DNA from: an uncultured Polaribacter sp.
GTDB taxonomy: Bacteria; Bacteroidota; Bacteroidia; Flavobacteriales; Flavobacteriaceae
DNA length: 64,000 bases
Assembly: GCF_947503855.1 (NCBI RefSeq)
Contig: NZ_CANNFF010000010.1
Span: 62,001-126,000, forward strand
Reading direction: 5' to 3'
The notes beneath the pieces were generated by a model, which was given only the letters and a program-made list of their open reading frames with translations, was not told where the DNA came from and made no database searches. Made by a program: the position numbers and the translations under genes. Positions 27,294-35,665 of the stretch are shown piece after piece; positions within the stretch are counted from its first letter, which is position 1, and each line of letters opens with the position of its first letter.

Positions 27294-28052
27294 ATGCTTA
27301 TAGTATTACAAGAATACTTCTTTATTATTTTACTCTTTTTTACAGTTGCAGTATTATATGCTTCTGTAGGGTTTGGTGGTGGTTCTAGCTATTTAGCTGT
27401 TTTGGCTTTAACTGGTATTGCTTTTTATCAAATAAGAGCAACAGCTTTGTTATGTAACATTATGGTAGTCTCTGGAAACGTGTATTTTTTTCAAAAGCAG
27501 AAAATAATTAATTGGCGACAATTACTACCTATTGTTTTGTTTAGTCTTCCCTTTGCTTTTTTAGGTGGATATTTAAAAATAAATCAAAATTTCTTTTTTA
27601 TCTTACTTGGTTTTACACTTTTATTTGCTGCTTTAAGCATGTGGCTTTCAAAAAAAATTGCATCAAAACAAACAGCAAAAATCAATCATAAAAAAAATGC
27701 TTTTTACGGATCTATTATCGGTTTTATCTCGGGTATGGTGGGTATTGGTGGCGGTATTTTTTTAGCTCCTTTATTACATCTTACGAATTGGAATACACCC
27801 CAAAAAATTGCTGCTGCAGCAAGTGTTTTCATTTTAGTAAACTCTACAGCTGGTTTATTTGGGCAAATTAGCAACCCACAATTTTCTATAAATTGGCAAC
27901 TTACGAGTGTTTTATTAGTTACTGTTTTTATAGGTGGTCAAATTGGAAACAGGTTAAGCAACCAGTTTTTTACACCTATTCAATTAAAAAAAACTACTGC
28001 AGTATTAATTGCTTTTGTTAGTTTTAAAATTCTTTGGGAAAATCTTTTTTAG
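27294..28052 (+). CDS. TauE/SafE family membrane transport protein
   Basis: This 252-residue protein has about eight membrane helices and the two glycine-rich repeats of the TauE/SafE family: ASVGFGGGSSYLAVLALTGI near the start and GSIIGFISGMVGIGGGIFLAPLL in the middle. Members export sulfite, sulfonates or other small anions, and specificity cannot be read here. The start is ATG, 114 bp from the divergent InsA-like gene. The TerC gene follows 74 bp downstream on the same strand. Confidence 0.9.
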   Translation: MLIVLQEYFFIILLFFTVAVLYASVGFGGGSSYLAVLALTGIAFYQIRATALLCNIMVVSGNVYFFQKQKIINWRQLLPIVLFSLPFAFLGGYLKINQNFFFILLGFTLLFAALSMWLSKKIASKQTAKINHKKNAFYGSIIGFISGMVGIGGGIFLAPLLHLTNWNTPQKIAAAASVFILVNSTAGLFGQISNPQFSINWQLTSVLLVTVFIGGQIGNRLSNQFFTPIQLKKTTAVLIAFVSFKILWENLF

Positions 28053-28126
28053 AAATAAATACGTTTTCTATTGCATAACCATTGCAATCAAAATATATTT
28101 GAAATCATCAACAAAAAAAACAGAAA

Positions 28127-28918
28127 ATGTTACAAGTAATTTTTACGTTAATCATGTTAATTTTATTGCAAGCTGTATTAGGTTTCGATAATTTATTATA
28201 CATTTCTTTAGAGTCTAAAAAGGCGCCACAAACCGACCAAAAAAGGGTTCGTAAAGTAGGGATTTTAATTGCTATTGCACTCCGTATTTTTTTGTTATTA
28301 ATATTGGTTTCTTTAATTAAATATTTTCAAAAGCCATTTAGTTTTTTAACGGGAGAAATAGAAAATATTATAAAGTTTGCATTTAATGGCCATAGTTTAA
28401 TTGTTTTAGCTGGTGGTGGTTTTATTATTTATACTGCCATTAAAGAAATTTGGTACATGATTTCTACAAAAGGGTTAGAGTTTTCTGAAATGACTACAGA
28501 AAAAGGGTCCAAATCTTCTAAAGCTGTAATTTTTAGCATTGTTTTAATGAACTTTGTTTTTTCTTTTGATTCTATTTTAGCCGCTATTGGCTTAACCAAA
28601 GAAATAAAAAACGAAACTACTGCATTTATAGTGATGGCAACTGCCATTGTTGTAAGTGGTTTGTTAATGTTATTAATGGCAAATAAAATTTCGATATTTC
28701 TATCTAAAAACAGAATGTATGAAGTTTTAGGGCTGTTTATCCTTTTTATAGTAGGAATAATGTTAGTAACAGAAGGTGGCCATTTAGCGCATTTAAAACT
28801 ATTTGGCAATGAAATTGTACCTATGAGCAAAACAACTTTTTACTTTGTAATAGCTATTCTTGTTATTATTGATATTGTACAAGGTAAGTATCAGAAAAAA
28901 TTATTGACCCAGAAATAA
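28127..28918 (+). CDS. TerC family integral membrane protein
   Basis: This 263-residue protein has about seven helices and the two conserved acidic motifs of the TerC family: VLGFDNLLYISLE near residue 18-30 and NFVFSFDSILAAIG near residue 145. TerC-like proteins export metal ions, notably manganese, and some help membrane-protein metallation. Residues 205-220 (YEVLGLFILFIVGIMLVTEGG) also fit. Length is short but usual for the Bacteroidota form. It may share a message with the TauE gene. Confidence 0.92.
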   Translation: MLQVIFTLIMLILLQAVLGFDNLLYISLESKKAPQTDQKRVRKVGILIAIALRIFLLLILVSLIKYFQKPFSFLTGEIENIIKFAFNGHSLIVLAGGGFIIYTAIKEIWYMISTKGLEFSEMTTEKGSKSSKAVIFSIVLMNFVFSFDSILAAIGLTKEIKNETTAFIVMATAIVVSGLLMLLMANKISIFLSKNRMYEVLGLFILFIVGIMLVTEGGHLAHLKLFGNEIVPMSKTTFYFVIAILVIIDIVQGKYQKKLLTQK

Positions 28919-28929
28919 TCTAATCATAT

Positions 28930-28960
28930 AAAAAAAGGTTCTTTTGGATCACTTTTTTTT
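28930..28960 (+). terminator. Probable terminator after the TerC gene
   Basis: An A-run, a short stem GGTTC (28938-28941 plus C) with GGATC (wobble pairs) around a TTTT loop, then ACTTTTTTTT. It lies 12 bp past the TerC stop. The stem is weak, but position and T-run fit a terminator. Confidence 0.5.
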
Positions 28961-29016
28961 TAACACTACTGCAGTTTTGTTTAATTTTTTTAACATTTTA
29001 TTAAACAATTATATTG

Positions 29017-29024
29017 TATCTTTG
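29017..29024 (+). promoter_or_regulatory. -7 promoter box (TATCTTTG) of an orphan transcript
   Basis: This is an exact TANNTTTG match on the plus strand. About 20-22 bp upstream is TTTAAC, an imperfect -33. No plus-strand gene follows for more than 4 kb; a strong terminator lies about 100 bp downstream. Confidence 0.45.
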
Positions 29025-29027
29025 TTT

Positions 29028-29132
29028 CATAAAATTTGATGTTATACTTCTTTTTATATGAAGCATTTAATATAAATATGAAGTTTTTTGGTTGATTGAT
29101 GGGCCGCTATTTAACACGATAGCGGCTTTTTT
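29028..29132 (+). ncRNA. Candidate small RNA or orphan leader/attenuator, about 100 nt
   Basis: Between a -7 box (29017-29024) and a strong terminator (29103-29132) runs about 100 nt with no annotated gene on the plus strand. It holds a small hairpin (CTTC...GAAG near 29047-29063) and an 18-codon reading frame from ATG 29039 to TGA 29095. That frame encodes a Phe/Tyr-rich peptide (MLYFFLYEAFNINMKFFG) and stops 7 bases before the terminator stem. It looks like an attenuator leader, yet the next genes are on the other strand. It may be a small RNA. I cannot match it to a known family. Confidence 0.4.
29103..29132 (+). terminator. Strong rho-independent terminator (GCCGCTAT...ATAGCGGC)
   Basis: A perfect GC-rich 8-bp stem (29103-29110 with 29119-29126), 8-base loop and T6 tail on the plus strand. 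The minus-strand side lacks a T-run, so it serves the plus-strand transcript. It overlaps the stop codon of the minus-strand gene by two bases. Confidence 0.85.
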
Positions 29133-29502
29133 ATGCAGTAATTTCTGGAAAACTATCTATTAATCTTTGGCTAATAATCTGTAATATTCTTCTATTTAAC
29201 TCTGATGCATTTGTATTGTAAAAAGCAAACTCATCAATTGTAAAATGGCCAATAATTAGGCCTAGAGTAATATTTTTATGATTATGATCTGTTTTATAAA
29301 TAGTAACAATTTTTTGATTTTTTTTTGAAACTGTTAAACGGCTAAAATCTATTTTTCTTTTTTGTAAATACTCTACAAAAGAGGCAATTAATAATGCATG
29401 TTGCATTTTAATAATGGGTCTTATAGTTTGGTTCTGAAAAGTTTCTACATCTGTAGTGCCTTCTTTTAACAAACCCTTTAAAATTGGTCTTTCTTTAGAC
29501 AT
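29131..29502 (-). CDS. Conserved flavobacterial protein, unknown function
   Basis: This 123-residue soluble protein has no signal or membrane helix. The pattern ETFQNQTIRPIIKMQHALLIASFVEYLQKRK, then LGLIIGHFTIDEFAFY and LNRRILQIISQRL, looks like a flavobacterial family often labelled 'glyoxalase' in databases, without catalytic residues I can see. I would not use that name. The upstream gene overlaps its start by 8 bp, so they are co-translated. Confidence 0.72.
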   Translation of the reverse strand: MSKERPILKGLLKEGTTDVETFQNQTIRPIIKMQHALLIASFVEYLQKRKIDFSRLTVSKKNQKIVTIYKTDHNHKNITLGLIIGHFTIDEFAFYNTNASELNRRILQIISQRLIDSFPEITA

Positions 29503-29977
29503 TATCTAACAATTCATCAATTTGTAATTGAAAATCATATTGCAAATCTTCATGTAATTTATCCATGGCTTTTTTTGCCATTCTTAGTTGCATATCAAAT
29601 ATATTTTGCAAACGGGTGCTTCTTTTTATAGAAGGTTTAAAATCCTTTAATTTTTTACAAAAATATAATAGCAATTCTGCTTCTGTTTCTTTCTTTTTAG
29701 AGTATCTAATATGTTTTTTTATAGACGTTAATATTTTTCTGGTGCTTTTTCTTATATAAAAAAAATTCTTTGTATTTATTTCTTCAAATTGTAAATCTAC
29801 CTCTTCTTTTATGGTTTGAATGTAAATTTCTTCGTCATGAGATTCAAATAATAAATAGGTTAACAGTTCTTTATTTTCTTTTTTAAATCTTGCTAAATGC
29901 AAACACAATTCTTTTAACTCATTCGCAGATTTGTGCGAGAGTTCGTCTTTAAGTTGTTTTATGTTTACTGCTTTCAT
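29495..29977 (-). CDS. Conserved helical protein, unknown function
   Basis: This is a 160-residue protein counted from ATG 29977. A TTG further upstream (29995) would add six residues but lies inside the hairpin of the fabV terminator, so I reject it. The sequence is charged and helical (LKDELSHKSANELKELCLHL, FKKENKELLTYLLFES, TRKILTSIKKHIRYSKKKETEAELLLYF). It resembles hypothetical proteins common in Bacteroidota, and I know no function. It overlaps the next gene by 8 bp. Confidence 0.78.
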   Translation of the reverse strand: MKAVNIKQLKDELSHKSANELKELCLHLARFKKENKELLTYLLFESHDEEIYIQTIKEEVDLQFEEINTKNFFYIRKSTRKILTSIKKHIRYSKKKETEAELLLYFCKKLKDFKPSIKRSTRLQNIFDMQLRMAKKAMDKLHEDLQYDFQLQIDELLDNV

Positions 29978-29979
29978 TA

Positions 29980-30020
29980 AAAAAATAAACCTCAAATAAT
30001 TATAGAAATATTTGAGGTTT
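29980..30020 (-). terminator. Terminator after fabV
   Basis: A perfect 12-bp stem (29987-29998 with 30009-30020, core AAACCTCAAAT) with a 10-base loop. On the minus strand it is followed by a T-rich run reaching 29980. It lies 14 bp after the fabV stop. Confidence 0.8.
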
Positions 30021-30033
30021 TGTATTTGTTATA

Positions 30034-31227
30034 CTATAACTTTTCACTTGGTAATGTTACCATTTCGTTTACATCTACATCATAGTTTACACCATCAACT
30101 TTAAAACCAAAGAGGTTGTAAAAATCGTTGCTATAACCTTCTAAATCTCCAATTTCAGTAAGATTTTCTGTGGTTGCAGACTCCCAAAGCGCAATTACTT
30201 CTTTTTGAACATCCTCAGCCATTTCCCAATCATCAATTCTAATTCTTCCTTTTTCATCTAAAGGAATAGTACCTTCTGTAAACAATCTTTGGCTATATAA
30301 ACGTTGAATTTGCTCTATACAACCTTCGTGAGTTCCTTTTTCTTTCATTACCTTATACAACAAAGAAATATATAATGGAATTACTGGAATGGCAGAACTA
30401 GCTTGAGTTACCAATGCTTTATTTACAGAAACGTATGCCTTAGCTCCTACAGATTTTAAAGCGTCTGTAATTTCGAAAGCTGTTGCTTCTAAATGATCTT
30501 TTGCTGCACCTATAGTTCCGTTTCTGTAAACTGGCTTGGTAACTTCTGGTCCAATGTAAGAATAAGCAACAGTTGTTGCACCTTCAGATAGTAAATTTTC
30601 TGCATTTAAGGCGTCCATCCACATTTTCCAATCCTCTCCACCCATTACAGTAATAGTATTTTCTACATCTTCTCCTTCTGCAGGATTTATAGAGATTTCT
30701 GATACTTTACCCGTATGAAAATCTACTGTTTTATTGGTAAAAACTTCTCCTATTGGTTTTAAAACCGATTTGTAACGTTTACCCGTTTCTGGATGTGTTC
30801 TAACAGGTGAAGCCAAACTGTAAATTACCAAATCTATTTGGCCTAAGTCTTCTTTAATTAAATTGACAACTTGTTGTTTTATATCGTTTGAAAAAGCATC
30901 TCCATTAATACTTTTTGCATACAAACCTGCTTTGTGTGCTTCTTTTTCAAAAGCTGCAGTATTGTAATAACCAGGTGAAGCTGGTCTGCCTTCTGAAGCA
31001 GGTTTATCGAAAAACACGCCAATTGTTGCAGCATCAGAACCAAATCCACTTGTGATTCTAGACGCCAAACCAAATCCTGTTGACGAACCTATTACCAATA
31101 CTTTTTTGGGTCCTTTTATTTTATCTTTTGATTTAACGTATTCTATTTGATTTTTTACATTTTGCGCACAACCTGTTGGGTGTGATGTTAAACAAATAAA
31201 GCCTCTTGTTCTTGGTTCTATAATCAT
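30034..31227 (-). CDS. fabV: Trans-2-enoyl-ACP/CoA reductase, FabV type
   Basis: FabV reduces trans-2-enoyl-ACP (or -CoA) with NADH and is unrelated in detail to FabI. It is usually resistant to triclosan. The 397-residue protein starts at ATG 31227 with MIIEPRTRGFICLTSHPTGC. It has the cofactor motif VLVIGSSTGFGLASRI, the FFDKPASEGRPASPG loop, and the catalytic Tyr-x8-Lys in YSYIGPEVTK. Length is typical. A GTG eight codons upstream (31251) lies within the purC hairpin and is unlikely. A FabI is encoded at 2228-3034, so this organism has both. Confidence 0.95.
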   Translation of the reverse strand: MIIEPRTRGFICLTSHPTGCAQNVKNQIEYVKSKDKIKGPKKVLVIGSSTGFGLASRITSGFGSDAATIGVFFDKPASEGRPASPGYYNTAAFEKEAHKAGLYAKSINGDAFSNDIKQQVVNLIKEDLGQIDLVIYSLASPVRTHPETGKRYKSVLKPIGEVFTNKTVDFHTGKVSEISINPAEGEDVENTITVMGGEDWKMWMDALNAENLLSEGATTVAYSYIGPEVTKPVYRNGTIGAAKDHLEATAFEITDALKSVGAKAYVSVNKALVTQASSAIPVIPLYISLLYKVMKEKGTHEGCIEQIQRLYSQRLFTEGTIPLDEKGRIRIDDWEMAEDVQKEVIALWESATTENLTEIGDLEGYSNDFYNLFGFKVDGVNYDVDVNEMVTLPSEKL

Positions 31228-31241
31228 TTTTTTCAGTTTAT

Positions 31242-31277
31242 AAGACCTCACAGGTTTTTTGACACCTGTGAGGTCTT
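31242..31277. terminator. Palindromic hairpin between purC and fabV (possible terminator)
   Basis: A perfect 14-bp stem: AAGACCTCACAGGT (31242-31255) and its reverse complement (31264-31277), loop TTTTTGAC. It begins 13 bp past the purC stop. A T-run is weak on the minus strand, so it may act as a simple stem-loop. I remember the same AGACCTCACAGGT palindrome as a frequent intergenic repeat in Flavobacteriaceae; this needs a search. Confidence 0.7.
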
Positions 31278-31290
31278 TTAATTTAATAGA

Positions 31291-32238
31291 TTAATTTTTA
31301 AAAAAAGAATTTACATTCTCTTCAATTCTATTTAATACATTTTCTGTAGATGCTTTTACAAACGTTTCTCCAGTAATTTGTTCGTATAACTCTATGTATC
31401 TGTTTGATATTTCTATAATTTTCGCATCAGACATTTCTGGTATTTGCTGATTTTCTTTTCCTTGAAAACCATTTTCTATCAACCATTGTCTTACAAATTC
31501 TTTAGATAATTGTTTTTGTGCTTCGCCTTTATTTTGTCTTTCTTGATAACCTTCTGCATAAAAATAACGTGAAGAATCTGGTGTATGAATTTCATCAATC
31601 AATACAATTTTACCATCTTTTGTTTTCCCAAACTCGTATTTGGTATCGACTAAAATAAGGCCTCTTTTTGCAGCTATTTCTGTACCTCTTTTAAATAATT
31701 TGCGTGTGTAATCTTCTAAAACTAAATAATCTTCTTCTGAAACGATACCCTTACTTAAAATTTCTTCTCTAGGAATATCTTCGTCATGTTCGCCATTATC
31801 AGCTTTGGTAGATGGTGTAATTATTGGTGTTGGAAATTGATCATTTTCTTTTAAACCTTCTGGCATTGATACACCACAAAGTAATCTTTTTCCAGCTTTA
31901 TATTCTCTAGCTGCATGACCTGATAAATAACCACGAATAACCATTTCTACCTTAAAAGGCTCACACAAATGCCCTACTGCTACATTTTCATCTGGATTTG
32001 CAATTAACCAATTAGGAACAATATCTGCTGTATCATTCATCATTTTCGTTGCAATCTGATTTAATATTTGGCCTTTAAAAGGAATTTGACGTGGTAAAAT
32101 TACATCGAAGGCAGACAATCTGTCTGTAGCAATCATTACCAAATGCTCATCATTGATATTGTAAACCTCTCTAACTTTACCTTTGTAAACAGATTTTAAA
32201 TTGGGAAATTTAAAATTTGTTTCATTAATTGTATTCAT
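31291..32238 (-). CDS. purC: Phosphoribosylaminoimidazole-succinocarboxamide synthase
   Basis: PurC (SAICAR synthetase) joins aspartate to CAIR with ATP in de novo purine synthesis. The 315-residue protein has [11 protein letters not shown] at the N-terminus, [33 protein letters not shown] (visible as [11 protein letters not shown]) and the ATP/metal segment [31 protein letters not shown] split by a short loop. It is the longer form common in Bacteroidota and fungi. A -7 box (TATTTTTG) lies 26 bases before the ATG. Confidence 0.96.
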   Translation of the reverse strand: MNTINETNFKFPNLKSVYKGKVREVYNINDEHLVMIATDRLSAFDVILPRQIPFKGQILNQIATKMMNDTADIVPNWLIANPDENVAVGHLCEPFKVEMVIRGYLSGHAAREYKAGKRLLCGVSMPEGLKENDQFPTPIITPSTKADNGEHDEDIPREEILSKGIVSEEDYLVLEDYTRKLFKRGTEIAAKRGLILVDTKYEFGKTKDGKIVLIDEIHTPDSSRYFYAEGYQERQNKGEAQKQLSKEFVRQWLIENGFQGKENQQIPEMSDAKIIEISNRYIELYEQITGETFVKASTENVLNRIEENVNSFFKN

Positions 32239-32263
32239 TTTTAATATTGTGTTGTTTGTTTGG

Positions 32264-32271
32264 CAAAAATA
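32264..32271 (-). promoter_or_regulatory. -7 promoter box of purC (TATTTTTG)
   Basis: This matches TANNTTTG on the minus strand in the short gap between purC and the gene upstream. It suggests purC has its own promoter. No consensus -33 is seen at 19 bp. Confidence 0.4.
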
Positions 32272-32287
32272 AGTCTTCTATATCTTT

Positions 32288-32671
32288 TTATTCAGATTTA
32301 AAATAGTTTTTTATTTGTTGTCTTTCAAAAGAATAAACACTTGATTTATTTTCAATTTCATCAATTATCTGTAAAGAAACTCTTTTTAGTGTATTAGATT
32401 TTAAATGAGTTACATTTTGAATTGTTATTTTATATAACACTCTTAATAATTCCTCTAAAATTAAAACATCAACTCCATTTATTTTCTTTTTTAAATCTTC
32501 ATTGCTCAATTCAAAAATTTCAAAAAATCCAAAATCTAATTTTTCTTTTAACTCTTGATCTAAAGCTTTAAGATTAACATTACCTTCTTCTCCTAAATTA
32601 GCCATTAAATTTCTTATAAGAAGTATTATTTTCTGTATTTCTCTTTCAATAAAATCACTTCTATATTCCAT
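32288..32671 (-). CDS. Hypothetical helical protein between phoH and purC
   Basis: This is a 127-residue acidic protein, mainly helical (RSDFIEREIQKIILLIRNLM, ALDQELKEKLDFGFFEIFEL, VDVLILEELLRVLYKI). There is no signal peptide, membrane segment or metal motif. I do not recognise the family. It starts 10 bp after the phoH stop, on the same strand, so it is likely co-transcribed with phoH. Confidence 0.75.
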   Translation of the reverse strand: MEYRSDFIEREIQKIILLIRNLMANLGEEGNVNLKALDQELKEKLDFGFFEIFELSNEDLKKKINGVDVLILEELLRVLYKITIQNVTHLKSNTLKRVSLQIIDEIENKSSVYSFERQQIKNYFKSE

Positions 32672-32681
32672 TTACAATAAG

Positions 32682-33635
32682 CTATTCTGTTTCTATACCT
32701 TTATAAGCAGTAATAATTTTTTTAACCAACCTGTGTCTTACAACGTCTTTATCGTCTAAGTATACTTGCGCAATACCTTCTATATCTTTTAGTGCTAACA
32801 AAGATTCTTTTAATCCAGAAACCTGTTTTCTTGGTAAATCTATCTGACCTGGATCTCCTGTAATGATAAACTTTGCATTTTTACCCATTCTTGTTAAAAA
32901 CATTTTCATTTGATTATGGGTTGTATTTTGTGCTTCATCTAAAATTACAAAGGCATTATCTAGAGTCCTACCACGCATAAAAGCTAAAGGTGCTATTTGT
33001 ATGACACCTTTTTCTAGGTGAGATTCTAATCTTTCATGAGGAATCATATCTCTTAAGCCATCATATAATGGCTGCATGTATGGGTCTAATTTTTCTTTTA
33101 GATCTCCAGGTAAAAAACCCAAGTTTTCTCCAGATTCTACAGCTGGTCTTGTTAAAATAATGCGTCTTACTTCTTTTTCTTTTAATGCTTTTACTGCCAA
33201 TGCTACTGCTGTATATGTTTTTCCTGTACCTGCTGGCCCTACAGCAAAAAGCATATCATTTTTTTGCATTAAAGAAACCATTTTGCGTTGATTTTCGGTT
33301 TGTGCCTTAATTAATTTACCGCTTACACCATGTACTAAAACATCTTTTGTGTTTTTAGAAGCTGTTGTTTTTTCTTCATGTCCTGTAGATGTTAAAATAC
33401 GCTCTATACTATTTTCATCTAACTTATTGTATCTATTAAAATACTTGATTAAACGCTCTAAACGAATTTCAAATTCGTCTAACAAATTAGACGCTCCATA
33501 AATTTTCATTTTAGAGCCACGTGCTACGATTTTAATTTTTGGAAAATACCTTTTTAACTGCTCTACGGTACTATTATGTGCCCCAAAAAAGTCTTTTGGG
33601 TTTATTTCTTCTAGCTCTATAATGCGTTCGTTCAA
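32682..33635 (-). CDS. PhoH family ATPase
   Basis: This 317-residue protein has an N-terminal KH-like RNA-binding region (residues 25-75) and a PhoH P-loop domain. The domain shows Walker A VGPAGTGKTYTAVA near residue 131, LTRPAVESGENLGFLPGDL, Walker B FVILDEAQNTT and the late motif FIITGDPGQIDLP. PhoH-like ATPases are linked to RNA turnover, often with YbeY, and to phosphate stress. The start is TTG at 33635: a stop lies seven codons upstream and no ATG is between. It diverges from the SAM hydrolase gene. Confidence 0.92.
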   Translation of the reverse strand: MNERIIELEEINPKDFFGAHNSTVEQLKRYFPKIKIVARGSKMKIYGASNLLDEFEIRLERLIKYFNRYNKLDENSIERILTSTGHEEKTTASKNTKDVLVHGVSGKLIKAQTENQRKMVSLMQKNDMLFAVGPAGTGKTYTAVALAVKALKEKEVRRIILTRPAVESGENLGFLPGDLKEKLDPYMQPLYDGLRDMIPHERLESHLEKGVIQIAPLAFMRGRTLDNAFVILDEAQNTTHNQMKMFLTRMGKNAKFIITGDPGQIDLPRKQVSGLKESLLALKDIEGIAQVYLDDKDVVRHRLVKKIITAYKGIETE

Positions 33636-33706
33636 ATGTTTATTTTTTGAAGTTTAATATCTATTTTATTTCAACTAAAAATAGCGAATAAAATTTCTAA
33701 ATTGAT

Positions 33707-33714
33707 TAGATTTG
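33707..33714 (+). promoter_or_regulatory. -7 promoter box (TAGATTTG) of the SAM hydrolase-gld operon
   Basis: This is an exact TANNTTTG match 47 bases before the SAM hydrolase ATG, in the gap between divergent operons. No TTTG is present at -33. The same octamer TAGATTTG occurs at 53752. Confidence 0.45.
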
Positions 33715-33761
33715 CGTAAAATAGTTAACAACTTTTACACATTTAATTAACAGTAATTTTT

Positions 33762-34622
33762 ATGTCTTTTATAACACTTACCACAGATTTCGGAACAAAA
33801 GACCATTTTGTGGGAGCTGTAAAAGGAGCTATTTTTTCTGAATTACCAGAAGTAAACATTATTGATATTACCCATGAAATCTCTCCTTTTAACATTACAG
33901 AAACTGCCTATATTTTAAAAAACTCTTACAAAAGCTTTCCTAAAGGTACAGTACATATTGTGGGGGTAGATTCTGAGTTAAGTGCAGAGAATAAACACAT
34001 TGCTTTAGAATTAGACGATCATTTTTTTGTTTGTCCAGACAATGGTTTAATTTCTATGATTGCTTCTGAAGTAAAACCTAAAAAAATTGTAGAAATTAAT
34101 ATACATGATCGAATTGAAAGTAGTTTTCCTGTATTAGATGTATTTGTACAAGTAGCTTGCTTTATTATTAGAGGGGGTAACTTGACCGTAATAGGTAAAG
34201 AAATTGAAGATTTTAAGAAAATTATAGAAATACAGCCAAAAACCAATCAACAACAAGATCAAATAATTGGTGGTGTTTTATACATTGATAATTACGGAAA
34301 TGTAATTACCAACATTAATAAAAAAATGTTTCAAGATATTGGTAAAGGAAGAAACTTTACGATCAATGCAAAAAAACATAAATTCACTAAAATTTTTTCT
34401 AAATATAACGAAGTTGCAAGTAATAGCGCTTATAGCAATCAACAGTACGAAGGGCATAAATTAGCGCTTTTTAACACTGCAGCATACTTAGAACTAGCTA
34501 TTTACAGAAGTAATTTAGACACCGTTGGTGGCGCAAGCTCTCTCTTAGGTTTAGAGTATAGAGATGTTGTTACCATTACTTTTGAAAATAAACCAAACCA
34601 AGAATTTACCATATTAAATTAA
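33762..34622 (+). CDS. SAM hydrolase (SAM hydroxide adenosyltransferase, DUF62)
   Basis: Members of this family split S-adenosylmethionine to adenosine and methionine using activated water; a few relatives are halogenases. The 286-residue protein begins SFITLTTDFGTKDHFVGAVKG, has DITHEISPFNITETAYIL, VDSELSAENKH, CPDNGLIS, and the C-terminal GGVLYIDNYGNVITN plus GGASSLLGLEYRD. Asp12 of DFGTKD and the DNYGN segment fit the active site of the hydrolases. It heads a run with the ABM protein, gldF and gldG, spaced 2 and 27 bp. Confidence 0.92.
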   Translation: MSFITLTTDFGTKDHFVGAVKGAIFSELPEVNIIDITHEISPFNITETAYILKNSYKSFPKGTVHIVGVDSELSAENKHIALELDDHFFVCPDNGLISMIASEVKPKKIVEINIHDRIESSFPVLDVFVQVACFIIRGGNLTVIGKEIEDFKKIIEIQPKTNQQQDQIIGGVLYIDNYGNVITNINKKMFQDIGKGRNFTINAKKHKFTKIFSKYNEVASNSAYSNQQYEGHKLALFNTAAYLELAIYRSNLDTVGGASSLLGLEYRDVVTITFENKPNQEFTILN

Positions 34623-34624
34623 AC

Positions 34625-34921
34625 ATGTTTGTTAGAATTGTAAAGATGAGTTTTCATCAAGAACATATAGAAACTTTTAAAGTTATTTTTGAAGAAAAAA
34701 AGAAATTTATTAGAAATTCTGAAGGTTGTAAACTTTTAGAATTATATCAAGATAAAAATAATAAAGAACTTTTTTTTACGTATTCATACTGGGAAACTGA
34801 GCAAGATTTAGAAAATTACAGAAACTCTGAACTTTTTAAAAATGTTTGGACAAAAACCAAAGCGCTTTTTAATAACAAAGCAGAGGCTTGGAGTGTAGAC
34901 AAAAAAGTAACTTTACTATAA
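34625..34921 (+). CDS. Antibiotic biosynthesis monooxygenase-like (ABM) protein
   Basis: This 98-residue protein shows the ferredoxin-like ABM pattern: FVRIVKMSFHQEHIETFKVIFEEKKKFI, EGCKLLELYQDKNN, FFTYSYWETEQDLENYRNS and FKNVWTKTKALF. The family includes small monooxygenases of quinones and haem, but many members are uncharacterised. It starts 2 bp after the SAM hydrolase stop and lies 27 bp before gldF. A link to gliding is not implied by sequence. Confidence 0.88.
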   Translation: MFVRIVKMSFHQEHIETFKVIFEEKKKFIRNSEGCKLLELYQDKNNKELFFTYSYWETEQDLENYRNSELFKNVWTKTKALFNNKAEAWSVDKKVTLL

Positions 34922-34948
34922 GTTTAAAAGTTATAAGAAAAATAAAAT

Positions 34949-35665
34949 ATGTTTGCCATACTAAAAAAAGAATTTAACTCGTTTTTCTCGTCTACAATTG
35001 CTTATTTAGTAATTGGGGTATTCTTGCTTGTAAATGGTTTGTTCTTATTTATTTTTAAGGACGACTTTAATATTTTAAATGCTGGTTTTGCAGATTTAAA
35101 TTCGTTTTTCTATCTAGCCCCTTGGGTTTTTATATTCTTAATACCTGCCATTACCATGAAAAGTTTTGCAGACGAATTTAACAATGGAACCATAGAGATT
35201 TTAAAAACCAAACCCATTACTGATTGGCAAATTGTTTTGGGTAAATTTTGGGCATCTTTATTACTGGTAATTACTGCAATTATCCCCACGTTTACTTATG
35301 TATATACAGTTTATAATTTGGGCAATCCTGTTGGAAATTTAGATTTTGCAACCATTATTGGTTCCTATATTGGCTTGTTTTTTTTGGCTGCTACCTATAC
35401 AGCTATTGGCTTATTTACCTCTACCCTTTCTAAAAATCAAATTGTGGCATTTATTTTAGGGGTGCTAATTACCTTTTTATTATTTTATGGTTTTGATGCA
35501 CTTTCAGCTACATTTGATAATAATTTAGCTATCAAAAAAATTGGCATCAATGAGCATTTTAAAAGTATTTCTAGAGGAGTTATAGACACGAGAGATCTTA
35601 TCTATTTTTTAAGTATTACTGTTTTCTTTTTATTCATCACTAAAACACAATTAGAAAATGAATAA
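34949..35665 (+). CDS. gldF: Gliding-motility ABC transporter permease GldF
   Basis: This 238-residue ABC-2 permease has six membrane helices. It shows MFAILKKEFNSFFSSTIAYLVIG at the start, AITMKSFADEFNNGTIEILKTKPI near residue 70, and GSYIGLFFLAATYTAIGLFTSTLS. These are the marks of GldF, which with GldG and the ATPase GldA forms a transporter linked to gliding motility in Flavobacterium johnsoniae. gldA is not in this window. Its end overlaps gldG by 8 bp. Confidence 0.94.
   Translation: MFAILKKEFNSFFSSTIAYLVIGVFLLVNGLFLFIFKDDFNILNAGFADLNSFFYLAPWVFIFLIPAITMKSFADEFNNGTIEILKTKPITDWQIVLGKFWASLLLVITAIIPTFTYVYTVYNLGNPVGNLDFATIIGSYIGLFFLAATYTAIGLFTSTLSKNQIVAFILGVLITFLLFYGFDALSATFDNNLAIKKIGINEHFKSISRGVIDTRDLIYFLSITVFFLFITKTQLENE

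Noticed and set aside
28009..28191. Plus-strand frame between the TauE and TerC genes
   Set aside because: It overlaps both genes in another frame and has no support.
29978..29995. Longer start of the helical hypothetical protein from TTG 29995
   Set aside because: It overlaps the terminator stem of fabV, and an ATG six codons later suits the family.
31228..31251. Longer fabV N-terminus from GTG 31251
   Set aside because: It lies in the palindromic hairpin after purC; FabV proteins begin at MIIEPRTRGF.
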